From the NCBI GenBank assembly GCA_963722715.1, contig CAVROA010000004.1:62001-126000 (forward strand): a stretch of 64,000 nucleotides of DNA, read 5' to 3'. The notes under the pieces were generated by a model. The model saw only the letters and a list, made by a program, of their open reading frames with translations. It made no database searches and had not been told where the DNA came from. How positions within the stretch are numbered: the first letter of the stretch is position 1; each line of letters starts with the position of its first letter. Below are positions 55,953 to 64,000 of this stretch, one piece after another. The position numbers and the translations under genes were made by a program. This DNA is from DASQGA01 sp963722715 (lineage in GTDB: Bacteria > Actinomycetota > Thermoleophilia > Gaiellales > Gaiellaceae).

Positions 55953-58105
55953 CTAACCGGCGAAGAGCGGCGTGAGTGTGATGCCGGTCGCGGTCCTGCT
56001 CACGGCAAAGACTCGCACGGGATTCCGGCCCACGTGGAGTAGCTCTTCCGGGACGAGGATCGAGAACCGGATCGCGCCGGCGGAGTCGATCGTCGTCGAG
56101 GTGCCTGCAATGCGCCCGTTCACTGCGATCGCCACCGGCCGCCCTGCGCCCAGACCGCTGACGGTGCCAGTCACCTGGGAGGGATAGAACCGGGATCCCC
56201 TGGGGAGCGAGCGGAGCAGGGCGAGCGGCTTCGCGTCGATCTGAGCGCTCGCCGGTCCGGCTCCGACCACCCGCAGGCGGGTCAGGGAGCGCCCGAGGAT
56301 GCTCGGTGCCGGCCCGACCCCAAAGAGCACCGGGGTCGTCGCACCGGTCCCGAAGAGCCTGATCTGGCGCAGGAGCGCCTTGTCCCGGGCGTCGAGAACG
56401 GACGCGACCGGTCTCACGAACCCCGAGACGTTGACGCGAGTGGTGTGCTCGTCCCCGAAGCCCGAGCGGCCGTCAGCCTCCCACGGGATCGAGATCCCGA
56501 GCACGTCCGCGATCGTCGGGAGGATGTCGATCGTCTCGACGTGGTCGTCGACGATCACCGGCTCGCGCTGGTCCGGCCGCTTCAGGAACAGGGGAACGTA
56601 CGCGACGTCCTGGATGTTCGTCCTGGTCGGGCCTCGGCGGCGATCTCCCGGTCGGAAGCTCACCCCGTGGTCGGCTGTCACGACGATCAGCGCCTTGTCG
56701 TAGAGACCGATCCCCTTCAGCCGGCCCAGCAGCCGGCCCAGCAGCCGGTCCGTGTACTCGAGTTGGTAGAGGTAGCGCTCGTAGGCCTGGATGACCAGGT
56801 GGGTCTGGGGTCCCCAGCTGTCGCCGTCTCGTCCGAGAGCAACCAGGCTTCCGAGCACGTACTGCCGCCCGGACGGGAGGTACTGGTACGGGCCGTGCGG
56901 GAGCAGGATGTGAGCGAAGTTGAGCGTCGGCTCCGACGTGACCCGGATGGACGAGAAGAACGCTCGCGCCGCGCCGCCACGGTCGTCCCATACCTCGGGA
57001 TGCCCTGTCGGTGCCCGGCTGTGTCGCCGCTGAGGCTGATACTCGTTTGGGTGCCGCCTTCGTTGCCGAAGTTCTCCCACGCCGTCGAGACCGACGGGAG
57101 CCTCTCCTCGAGGCGGGGCGGCGCGATCAGGTGCAGGTAGACGTACGACGCGTCCGAGTAGAGCGAGGCCTCTTTGGGCTTGGTTCCGGTACTCGTCAAG
57201 CGCGGGCGGTCGTCCCCGCAGAGCTGCCGCGGGCAGAGGGAGGTCTGCGACTCGACGACGTTCATCCGGTAGCTGCCGCCGAGGAGGGTGAAGATGTTGT
57301 CGGGGTGGTCGGCGAAGATCGGCAGCTTGTTCGGCTGCGGGCGGATCCCCGTCATGATCGCCGGCACAGCCTTGGTCGTCGAGTGGCTGACGGTCGTCGC
57401 GTTCCGGAACCAGGTGGCGTTTCGAGCGAGCCGCGCGAAGTTGGGGAAGCGGTCGGCGTCGATCTTCTTACTCCGGTTCATGAGCGAAAATTCGGGGAAC
57501 TCGTCGAAGACGATCATGACGACCGGAGTTCGCGCGGAGACATCCGTGACGGCCGCATTGACGTCCTCCGGCATGACGAGCTTCTCGATCGGTGACGTCA
57601 GTAGGAAGAGCGCCAGGAAGACGAACGGCGACGGCGTGAGAATCGTCAGGAAGCTCCTGGCCTGCGGCACGCGGAGGTAGAGCAGCGCGACCGCGATGCC
57701 CACCGCGGCGGCGAGCCCGATCACGAGCGCGCTCGAATGGTCTCCGGCGCGCTTGACGAGCTGGATCGCGATCAGGCCCGTGAGGCCGGCTACGAAGACG
57801 AGGTGGAGCGCGCGGCGAAGGACGGGGGAGACGAGCTCCGCCAGTGCCTCGACGGCAAGCATCGCGAGTGGTGGCAGAAATGTGACTGCCAGCGCGAAGC
57901 TGACGATCTCGAGCGGCGAAGAGCGCCGGACCGCGAAGAATTCGGCGTTCTTCGAGAAGAGGTCGAAGAGCGGCTGCGCCAACGCGAACGCTGAGAGCAC
58001 GGCCAGGTGTGCCCCTCCCAGGAGCAGACTCGGGAAGCTAAGACGCTCGCGCCGTGCGTGCGTGCGCGTCTGTGCGGCGACCTCTGCCATAAGCTCGTTC
58101 ATCAT
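55953..58105 (-). pseudogene. Membrane-anchored sulfatase/phosphoglycerol-transferase-like protein, frameshifted
   Basis: N-terminal frame (ATG 58105): about five membrane spans, then the alkaline-phosphatase-fold start VVMIVFDEFPEFSLM and SHSTTKAVPAIMTG, a likely nucleophile segment. C-terminal frame: NFAHILLPHGPYQYLPSG, ALIVVTADHGVSFRPGD (second metal site), HVETIDILPTIADVLG, then a beta-rich tail. The frame changes between about 57000 and 57080 (one base missing or two extra). Restored length is about 715 residues. LtaS-like sulfatases modify envelope polymers; substrate here unknown. Confidence 0.78.
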
Positions 58106-58160
58106 GACACCGGGTCAGGCGAACGGTGCGACCGTGGCGCCGGCCCGCCGAGACACGACG

Positions 58161-59450
58161 ATGAGACTGCAGAACACGCTTTCGCGAACGCTCGAGGAGC
58201 TGCCGGCGCCGCCAGGCTCGGTCGGGATGTACGTCTGCGGGCCGACTGTCTACCAGCGGATTCACATCGGCAACGCGAGGCCCTACGTCGTCTCGCTCTG
58301 GCTCAAGCGCTGGCTCGAGGAGACGGGCTATCAGGTGAAGCTCGTTGAGAACATCACGGACGTGAACGACAAGATCTACGACGCGGCGACGAAGCAGGGC
58401 CGGCCGAGCGCCGAGCTCGCGGCCGAGGCTGCGCGATGGTACGTGGAGGACACCGACCGACTCGGCTTGGGGCGCCCCGACGTTGAGCCGCTCGCGACGG
58501 AGACGATCCCGGAGATCGTCGCTCTGATCGCGGAGCTCGTCGAGCGGGAGCTCGCGTACGAGTCCGGCGGCGACGTGTACTTCCGGGTGGCGAAGTGGCC
58601 GAGCTACGGTGAGCTGTCGGGCGCGAAGCTCGACGACATGGTCGCGCAGGAGCCCAGCGACCTGAAGGAGGACCAGCGCGACTTCGCCCTCTGGAAGGCG
58701 ACGAAACCGAACGAGGACACCTCCTGGGACTCGCCGTGGGGCCGAGGGCGACCGGGGTGGCACATCGAGTGCTCGGCGATGGCCGAGAAGCATCTCGGCG
58801 CCGCCTTCGACATCCATGGCGGCGGCCTCGACCTGCGCTTCCCTCACCACGAGAACGAGCTTGCGCAGTCGCGCGGAGCCGGCCGCGAGTTCGCCCGGAT
58901 CTGGGCACACAACGGGTTGCTGCAGATGGACGCTGAGAAGATGTCGAAGTCGGTCGGGAACATCGTGTCGCTCAAGGACGTGCTCGACCGCTGGGGCCGC
59001 GAGGCCGTGCTGCTTCTCTTTCTCAGCGCGCACTACCGCAGCCCTCTCGACTTCTCCGACGACGCGATGGCCGCCGCGCAAGCGCAGGCGGAGACGTTCA
59101 AGAACTACTTCGTCGGGCTCGCCGACGGGGGCGGATCGAATCACGAGTGGCCCCGGCTGGCGGAGATCCTCGATGACGACTTCAACACGCCGGATGCCCT
59201 GGCGCTCCTGCACGACTGGCGGGCGCGGGGCGAGCCGGAGCTTCTACGGCGGGGGCTCGACTTGTTCGGGCTGAAGTCCCTCACCGCTGCACGTGAGGCT
59301 CCCGCGGAGCTTCGGACGCTGGCCGAGCGCCGTCAGGAAGCACGTGCGCGTGGGGACTTCGGCGAGGCCGACCGCCTGCGAACAGAGATCGAAGCTCGAG
59401 GGTGGGAGGTCCGCGACGCGGCCAAGGGCTTTGTCCTGGTCGAACGATGA
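58161..59450 (+). CDS. cysS: Cysteinyl-tRNA synthetase
   Basis: 429 residues. Zinc ligands in MYVCGPTVY, HIECSAMA and FPHHENE; HIGH motif as HIGNARPY; KMSKS in DAEKMSKSVGN. ATG at 58161 matches the family start; the frame is open further upstream but without family sequence. The stop overlaps the rlmB start (ATGA). The mrnC gene found after cysS in Bacillus is absent. Confidence 0.97.
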   Translation: MRLQNTLSRTLEELPAPPGSVGMYVCGPTVYQRIHIGNARPYVVSLWLKRWLEETGYQVKLVENITDVNDKIYDAATKQGRPSAELAAEAARWYVEDTDRLGLGRPDVEPLATETIPEIVALIAELVERELAYESGGDVYFRVAKWPSYGELSGAKLDDMVAQEPSDLKEDQRDFALWKATKPNEDTSWDSPWGRGRPGWHIECSAMAEKHLGAAFDIHGGGLDLRFPHHENELAQSRGAGREFARIWAHNGLLQMDAEKMSKSVGNIVSLKDVLDRWGREAVLLLFLSAHYRSPLDFSDDAMAAAQAQAETFKNYFVGLADGGGSNHEWPRLAEILDDDFNTPDALALLHDWRARGEPELLRRGLDLFGLKSLTAAREAPAELRTLAERRQEARARGDFGEADRLRTEIEARGWEVRDAAKGFVLVER

Positions 59451-60163
59451 GTGCCCGTGAGCTCGTCTACGGGCGCCGCCCGGTTCGGGAGGTCGTGCGT
59501 GCCGGGAAGCGGCAAGTGCTCGAGATCCTGGCGACGGAGCGGGCACTCAAGGCAGAGCAGTGGCTCCGCGACGAGTCCGGCCTCCGCGTCCAGGTGCGGC
59601 CCGAATCGGCGCTCACGGCGGCGGCGGGCACGCGCGACCACCAGGGTGTCGTAGCGTGGGTGGAGCCTTATCGCTACGCGGATGCCTATGAGCTCGCAGC
59701 GGGCGAGCGCCCACTGGTCGTCTGTCTCGACCAGGTCACCGATCCTCATAACCTCGGCGCGGTCTGCAGGAGCGCCGAAGGCGCGGGAGCGAACGGCGTC
59801 GTCGTCCCGGAGCGCAGCTCTGCCCGCGTCACGGCGGCCGTCTGCCACGCCTCCGCAGGCGCGGTCGAGCACTTGCCGGTGGGAGTCGTGGTCAACCTCT
59901 CGCGCTACATCGACGAGGTGAAGCGGGACGATGTCTGGGCCTGGGCGGCCGCCGGGGATGCCGAGACGCCCGTCTGGTCGGCCGACCTCGCGGCAGGCAC
60001 CGTTCTCGTCTTCGGCTCCGAGGGCAAGGGCGTCCGGCCTGGTGTCCGCCGGGCCTGCGACGATGCGTTCGCGATCCCGCTGGCCGGTCAGGTCGAGTCG
60101 CTGAACGTGAGCGTCGCCGCGGGCATCGCCCTGTTCGAGGCCGCCCGTCAGCGCCGTGCCTGA
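59447..60163 (+). CDS. rlmB: 23S rRNA 2'-O-methyltransferase RlmB (SpoU/TrmH family)
   Basis: 238 residues. An N-terminal substrate-binding domain (LVYGRRPVREVVRAGKRQV) is followed by the knotted SPOUT domain with motif 1 LDQVTDPHNLGAVCRSAEGAG, motif 2 LVFGSEGKGVRPGVRRACD and motif 3 IPLAGQVESLNVSVAAGIAL. It methylates a 23S rRNA ribose (G2251 in E. coli). Coupled on both sides, to cysS and to the NYN-domain gene. Confidence 0.94.
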   Translation: MSARELVYGRRPVREVVRAGKRQVLEILATERALKAEQWLRDESGLRVQVRPESALTAAAGTRDHQGVVAWVEPYRYADAYELAAGERPLVVCLDQVTDPHNLGAVCRSAEGAGANGVVVPERSSARVTAAVCHASAGAVEHLPVGVVVNLSRYIDEVKRDDVWAWAAAGDAETPVWSADLAAGTVLVFGSEGKGVRPGVRRACDDAFAIPLAGQVESLNVSVAAGIALFEAARQRRA

Positions 60164-60597
60164 CCCGACGCTCTACCTGTTCGACGGCTACAACCTGCTC
60201 CACGCCGGTGAGTACGCAGAGCGGCAGGAGCTCGTCGACCGTCTCGCCTCCTTCGTTGCCCTGCGGGGTGCGCGTGGCGTGGTGGTGTTCGACGGTGTGG
60301 GCGAGGACCACTCGTACGGAAGCCTGGCGGTCCGGTTCGCGCAGCCGGCAGACCAGCTGCTGGAGCGCCTGGCTGCGGAGCACCGGCGGACCGAGCGTGT
60401 GCTCCTCGTCTCGAGCGATCGGGCGATCAGGGAGACCGCAGGGCAGGACGTCAGGAAGGTCGGATCTGCGGACTTCATGAATGACCTCGGGCGCGAGACG
60501 TCCGGCCAGGCGGCCGTCCCCGGGATCGAAGCTGGGGGACTCGGTGGGAGGAGAGACCAGGCGCCGCCTCGAAGAGTGGCGTCGCCGCCGCACTTGA
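60156..60597 (+). CDS. NYN-domain endoribonuclease, YacP/Rae1 family, frameshift near C-terminus
   Basis: About 147 residues. PIN/NYN-like nuclease core: LYLFDGYNLLH (catalytic Asp), GARGVVVFDGVGEDHS, VLLVSSDRAIRET and KVGSADFMNDL. After GRETSGQA the printed frame drifts. Dropping one G at about 60510 gives RPSPGSKLGDSVGGETRRRL and a TGA at 60595, with a basic end typical of YacP. Bacillus Rae1 cleaves mRNA on the ribosome. The position between rlmB and sigH is the conserved one. Confidence 0.86.
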
Positions 60598-60696
60598 ATT
60601 ATCCACAGGCGGCTGCTAGCCTCAAGCAACCTCAACCTGAGGGTTAGAGTTGCGAAGTGAAGCCGCTCTTCCCTCCGCCCTGCCCCAGGAGGAGAA

Positions 60697-61359
60697 ATGC
60701 CGCGTCCCCAGTTCGCCACCGCTCGGTCGCCAGAAAGGCTCCAGCGCGAACAAGATGACGTCCGACTCGTCATCCGCGCGCGCAACGGGGACGATGTCGC
60801 CCTCGACTCGCTGATCCGTCGGTACACGGGCTTCGTCCGGCTCAAGGCGAGCTCCTATTTCATCGCGGGTGGCGAGTCCGACGACCTGATCCAGGAGGGT
60901 CTGATCGGCCTCTACAAGGCCGTTCGCGACTTCCGCTCCGACAAGGACACGTCGTTTCGAAGCTTTGCGGAGCTCTGCATCACGCGGCAGATCATCACGG
61001 CCATCAAGGCCGCCACGCGCTTCAAGCATGTGCCGCTGAACCAGTATGTGTCGTTCAGCCAAACACCCGCGGGCCAGGACGACTCCGATTGCACCCTGGG
61101 CGACGCCCTCCCGGGGCCGGGTGTCGAGGATCCCGCCATCTGCGTCATCTCCACCGAGGAGCTCCAGAGCCTCGTCTTCTGCCTCGGAACCGGCTTGTCG
61201 TCGCTCGAGAGCGATGCGCTTCGCTGCTACATGGAAGGGCTCTCGTACGAGGAGATGGCAGTCGAGCTCGGTTGTGACACGAAGACGATCGACAACGCTC
61301 TCCAGCGCGTGAAGCGGAAGGTGCTCACGCACCAGCAGAGCCGCCAGGTCCTCTCGTAG
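60697..61359 (+). CDS. sigH: RNA polymerase sigma-70 family factor, SigH type
   Basis: 220 residues with AGGAGGAGAA before the ATG. Region 2: RNGDDVALDSLIRRYTGFVR, GGESDDLIQEGLIGLYKAVRDF, then SFRSFAELCITRQIITAIKA. Region 4: LSSLESDALRCYMEGLSYEEMAVELG, TIDNALQRVKRKV. This is the Bacillus sigma-H pattern rather than an ECF factor, and the rlmB-yacP-sigH order agrees. The 99-base upstream gap should hold its promoter; no anti-sigma gene is adjacent. Confidence 0.93.
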   Translation: MPRPQFATARSPERLQREQDDVRLVIRARNGDDVALDSLIRRYTGFVRLKASSYFIAGGESDDLIQEGLIGLYKAVRDFRSDKDTSFRSFAELCITRQIITAIKAATRFKHVPLNQYVSFSQTPAGQDDSDCTLGDALPGPGVEDPAICVISTEELQSLVFCLGTGLSSLESDALRCYMEGLSYEEMAVELGCDTKTIDNALQRVKRKVLTHQQSRQVLS

Positions 61360-61393
61360 AGCCGCCCGCCTTCCTCGATACGCTTTCCGTACC

Positions 61394-61467
61394 GCCGGAG
61401 TAGCTCAGCTGGCCAGAGCGCGCGCCTTGTAAGCGCGATGTCGCGGGTTCGAATCCCGCCTCCGGCT
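61394..61467 (+). tRNA. tRNA-Thr (anticodon TGT)
   Basis: Acceptor GCCGGAG pairs with CTCCGGC; D-arm AGCTCAGCTGGCCAGAGC; anticodon stem CGCGC/GCGCG with loop CTTGTAA (anticodon TGT); T-arm GGGTTCGAATCCC; discriminator T. No encoded CCA. It follows sigH by 34 bases and ends two bases before the GTG start of the M15 peptidase gene. Confidence 0.97.
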
Positions 61468-61469
61468 CT

Positions 61470-62105
61470 GTGAAACGACTGGCTCTCGTCTTGGCGGCTT
61501 TCGCCGTTTTCGTCCCGGCAGGCTCGGCGGCGCCCGAGTTCAGCGGAACCGTGCAGCGAATCTCGCCCGAGCTCAAAAGCCGGATGAGCTCATGGCGGCC
61601 GGGGTGCCCGGTTCACATCCGGAATCTCCGGCTGCTGCGCGTCAGTCACTGGGGCTACGACGGGGACGTGCACCGGGGTCGTCTGATCGTCAACCGATGG
61701 CAGGCGTGGCCGGTCGTCCGGGTTATGCGTCGTCTGTATGCGGTGCGGTATCCATTCCGGCGCATGTGGCTCATCGACGCCTATGGATCGAGCGACGATC
61801 GTTCGCTCGCCGCGAACAACACCTCCGCGTTCAACTGCCGCTTCGTGGCGGGCACGACTCGGTGGTCCGAGCATGCGTACGGCCGGGCGATCGACATCAA
61901 TCCCGTTCAGAACCCCTACGTGTCTTCGAGCGGACACGTCTCGCCGCCGAGCGGAGCGGCCTACGTCGACCGCTCGAGACGTGCCAAGGGCATGATTCAT
62001 GCAGGCGACGCGGTCGTCCGCGCCTTCGCCGCGATCGGCTGGCGCTGGGGCGGGTATTGGACGTCCCCGAAGGACTACCAGCACTTCTCCGCGACGGGCC
62101 GCTGA
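61470..62105 (+). CDS. Secreted M15-family D-alanyl-D-alanine carboxypeptidase-like protein
   Basis: 211 residues, GTG start with a signal peptide (RLALVLAAFAVFVPAGSAA). The M15 zinc site is seen in FNCRFVAGTTRWSEHAYGRA (first His) followed by IDINPVQNPY (Asp), with the last ligand in KDYQHFSATGR. The family cleaves D-Ala-D-Ala or L-Ala-D-Glu bonds in peptidoglycan. The start codon lies two bases after the tRNA-Thr 3' end, leaving no room for a ribosome site outside the tRNA. Confidence 0.88.
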   Translation: MKRLALVLAAFAVFVPAGSAAPEFSGTVQRISPELKSRMSSWRPGCPVHIRNLRLLRVSHWGYDGDVHRGRLIVNRWQAWPVVRVMRRLYAVRYPFRRMWLIDAYGSSDDRSLAANNTSAFNCRFVAGTTRWSEHAYGRAIDINPVQNPYVSSSGHVSPPSGAAYVDRSRRAKGMIHAGDAVVRAFAAIGWRWGGYWTSPKDYQHFSATGR

Positions 62106-62110
62106 CGGGA

Positions 62111-62410
62111 ATGTCAGAAGTGCCCGATTCGTTCTCAAGAGTAATGAGAACGCCAACTGACATCCGTAACGATCTCGACCAGGCCACAGAGCGCCGGGCC
62201 GAGATCTGGGAAGACCTGTCCGAACAGCACGACGCTGTCAAGTCGGCGCAGGCGGCCGAGCTCTCCGAGCTGATCGAGGAGCTCTGGACCGAGCTGCGAC
62301 GTGCCCAGGTTCACGCACGTTTCGGCCCTGCCGACGAGATCATCGCTCGCGCCCGGGCAGAAGACCGGCTCGACCGTGAGTCCGAGCGGCGCTACATCCG
62401 CGCTGCTTAG
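62111..62410 (+). CDS. Small charged helical protein
   Basis: 99 residues from ATG at 62111, or 88 from ATG at 62144; neither has a strong ribosome site. Composition is highly charged and helical (RNDLDQATERRAEIWEDLSE, then AAELSELIEELWTELRRAQ), with no membrane segment. No family recognised. Five bases after the M15 gene, so possibly co-transcribed. Confidence 0.55.
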   Translation: MSEVPDSFSRVMRTPTDIRNDLDQATERRAEIWEDLSEQHDAVKSAQAAELSELIEELWTELRRAQVHARFGPADEIIARARAEDRLDRESERRYIRAA

Positions 62411-62538
62411 CGCATCGGTGCCGCATCGGCGTGACGGCGCCCGGCGAGCTCTGCGCCGGCGACGTCGAGTCGCCCGTCGTTCACCTCGACGGCGACCTCG
62501 TAGGACCGATTGAATCGGCGGTGGCCGATCGAGCGCCG

Positions 62539-62787
62539 CTAGGCGGCGAGCGGATCGGCGCCGGCGATGCGCTCGGCGGCAAGCGGCATCAGGTAGCCAC
62601 AGCGTCGGCAAACCACGAGTACCACGGGCACCTCGTCGTCGGATCCATCGCATGCCTCGAGTCCGCAGAGGTGCTTGGCAACGCTCATGCGGTCGACGGC
62701 TCGACAGAGCGGACAGGAGACCACGTAGCGGCTCAGGTGCGCCTCGACAGCGGCGACGTCGATGCTTCCTGAAAGAGTTGCGCTCAT
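62539..62787 (-). CDS. Small putative zinc-ribbon protein
   Basis: 82 residues from ATG at 62787. Cysteine pairs CPLC (about residue 25) and CRRCGY (about residue 60) are spaced like a zinc ribbon, with two further cysteines in LCGLEAC between. The rest is hydrophobic and short. Regulatory or nucleic-acid binding is possible but unproven. It stands alone on the minus strand between two plus-strand genes. Confidence 0.55.
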   Translation of the reverse strand: MSATLSGSIDVAAVEAHLSRYVVSCPLCRAVDRMSVAKHLCGLEACDGSDDEVPVVLVVCRRCGYLMPLAAERIAGADPLAA

Positions 62788-62858
62788 GAACTAGGTGTAG
62801 CGCGACTGGTGAAGTGCGGCGACCCCCGTTCGGGCTATCCCTGACAAGAGTCAAAGTG

Positions 62859-63881
62859 ATGCGGATTCTTCTTGTTTCATCGATGTTTCCTGGCCGGGAG
62901 GACCCGGACTACGGCGTCTTTGTGAAGCAAATCGCGGACGCACTCGAGGCCCGCGGGCATGAGATCTCTTACGCCGTCTCCGATCGCAGATCGGGGGCGC
63001 TGGGAAAGCACGTTCGTCTGGCGGGTAGCGCATTGCGGGCGGCGCGCGGCTTTCGGCCGGACGTCGTCTACGCGCACTACCTCGTTCCGGCGGGGGTTGC
63101 CGCCGCCGGCGCGGCGCGGCTCGCCGGTACCGGCCTGGTGCTGACCGCTCACGGACGCGACGTCAGAAACGTGGACGCGATCAGGGGTGTGCGAAGGCTG
63201 ACGGCACTTGCCGTCGGACGGGCGAACACGGTTGTCGCTGTCTCCGACTACCTGCGTCGCGAGCTGCTCCAGAAGCTGCCCGGCCTCGAAGATCGGGTCG
63301 AGGTGATCGACAGCGGTGTCGACCTGGACCGCTTCCGCGGGCGCGACGCCGCGGAGGCTCGCGAACAGGTCGGGTGGCAGGGAGAGGAGCCGTTCTACCT
63401 CTTCGTTGGACGGCTCGACGAGCGGAAGAACGTCCTTCGCCTCGCCGAGGCCTTCGAGCGTCTGGGTCGGGGGAGCCTCGCCTTCGTCGGCGACGGTCCT
63501 TTGCGGCCGGCCCTCGAGGGCCGGCCGGGAGTACGGCTGGTCGGGCGCGTTCCGCATGACGAAGTCGCCACCTGGATCTCCGCCTGCGACGTCCTTTGCC
63601 AGCCGAGCCTGGTGGAGCCGTTCGGGCAGGCACTGCTCGAGGCGATGGCGAGCGAGCGCTCCGTCGTCGCGACCGAGGTCGGAGGGCCACCGGAGTTCGT
63701 GAGCGCCGAGTCAGGCGTCCTGGTCGACCCGCTGAGCGTCGCGGCGATCGCCGATGGGCTTCGCCGGGCCGCTGAGCTTCCGCGGCCGAATCGTGCCGCG
63801 CGCGCGGCCGCTTCGGCGCACGACGTACGGCTTCAGGCCGAGCGGGTCGAGGCGGTGCTGGAGCGGGCGGCGGCAAAATAG
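62859..63881 (+). CDS. Glycosyltransferase family 4 (GT-B fold)
   Basis: 340 residues from ATG at 62859; GTG one codon earlier is possible. N-terminal domain MRILLVSSMFPGREDPDYGV, PDVVYAHYLVPAG, LTAHGRDVRN. C-terminal donor-binding domain FYLFVGRLDERKNVLRL, FVGDGPL and the EX7E motif region EPFGQALLEAMASERSVVAT. A retaining transferase using a nucleotide sugar; acceptor unknown. No other polysaccharide genes are in view. Confidence 0.92.
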   Translation: MRILLVSSMFPGREDPDYGVFVKQIADALEARGHEISYAVSDRRSGALGKHVRLAGSALRAARGFRPDVVYAHYLVPAGVAAAGAARLAGTGLVLTAHGRDVRNVDAIRGVRRLTALAVGRANTVVAVSDYLRRELLQKLPGLEDRVEVIDSGVDLDRFRGRDAAEAREQVGWQGEEPFYLFVGRLDERKNVLRLAEAFERLGRGSLAFVGDGPLRPALEGRPGVRLVGRVPHDEVATWISACDVLCQPSLVEPFGQALLEAMASERSVVATEVGGPPEFVSAESGVLVDPLSVAAIADGLRRAAELPRPNRAARAAASAHDVRLQAERVEAVLERAAAK

Positions 63882-63886
63882 CTCCA

Positions 63887-64000
63887 ATGCATAGCCACGA
63901 TCACGGGCCCGGGGTCGACGACGATCGGCGCCTACTCGCCGTCTCGCTGGCGCTGATCATCGCCTTCATGGTGGTGGAGGTCGTCTTCGCGCTCGCCGCG
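63887..64000 (+). CDS. Cation diffusion facilitator (CDF) transporter, N-terminal part (runs off window)
   Basis: Only 38 codons are inside the window: MHSHDHGPGVDDDRRLLAVS followed by ALIIAFMVVEVVFALAA. The His-rich N-terminus and first span ending in FMVVEV match CzcD/ZitB-type zinc exporters. ATG at 63887 lies five bases after the glycosyltransferase stop, so likely the same operon. Confidence 0.75.
   Translation, partial: MHSHDHGPGVDDDRRLLAVSLALIIAFMVVEVVFALAA

Overview
The window is a gene-dense, GC-rich bacterial chromosome segment with many GTG and TTG starts and frequent 1-4 base ATGA/GTGA gene overlaps. Gene content (Ku, CarD, a DUF2469-like protein, VanW/G5 and NlpC/P60 wall proteins, a lone DisA, two caa3-type CtaG proteins) together with a SigH-type sigma factor in a Firmicutes-like neighbourhood suggests a deep-branching actinobacterium, most likely Thermoleophilia (Gaiellales/Solirubrobacterales). 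That placement is inference. No IS element, prophage, integrase or CRISPR array is visible. No gene-free stretch exceeds 300 bases.

Layout. 1-22.9 kb is mixed housekeeping and envelope functions: the end of ligA, a frameshifted PBP4-type carboxypeptidase, an orphan LuxR-type regulator, a divergent pair of wall enzymes (3D-domain and NlpC/P60) sharing a coiled-coil module, ku, tRNA-Pro, tandem ctaG, a nitrilase/HAD/MFS run, an acyl-CoA dehydrogenase, a NagZ-like enzyme, a VanW protein, a lipid kinase and a nucleoside phosphorylase. From 22.97 to 61.4 kb a conserved backbone runs tilS-hpt-ftsH-folP-folB-folK-coaX-dusB-greA-lysS-clpC-radA-disA-carD-ispD-ispF-gltX-cysS-rlmB-yacP(NYN)-sigH, close to the Bacillus subtilis tilS-to-sigH order. 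Lineage-specific genes are interleaved: a PHP phosphatase, a secreted metalloprotease, a cyclase/ATPase/solute-binding fusion, an OmpR two-component system, alkA, a HlyIII protein, mutY, broken transporters and a membrane sulfatase. The window closes with tRNA-Thr, an M15 peptidase, small proteins, a GT4 glycosyltransferase and the start of a CDF cation transporter.

Functions that work together: folate synthesis (folP, folB, folK), MEP isoprenoid synthesis (ispD, ispF), c-di-AMP synthesis and stress (radA, disA, clpC, carD), tRNA charging and modification (tilS, lysS, gltX, cysS, dusB, rlmB), and wall remodelling (dacB, NlpC/P60, 3D, VanW, NagZ, M15).

Three things stand out. (1) A roughly 60-bp palindromic repeat occurs four times (847, 19892, 37154, 48341). 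Three copies fill convergent gene junctions and supply or abut stop codons of both genes. (2) A 1199-residue protein joins a class III nucleotidyl cyclase domain, a STAND-like ATPase and a complete peptide-ABC-type solute-binding domain with no export signal. (3) Single-base frameshifts interrupt many conserved genes, with a dense patch at 50.2-54.5 kb and none that I found between about 15.4 and 41.0 kb. Protein sense is preserved on both sides of each, so sequencing error is a serious alternative to real decay.
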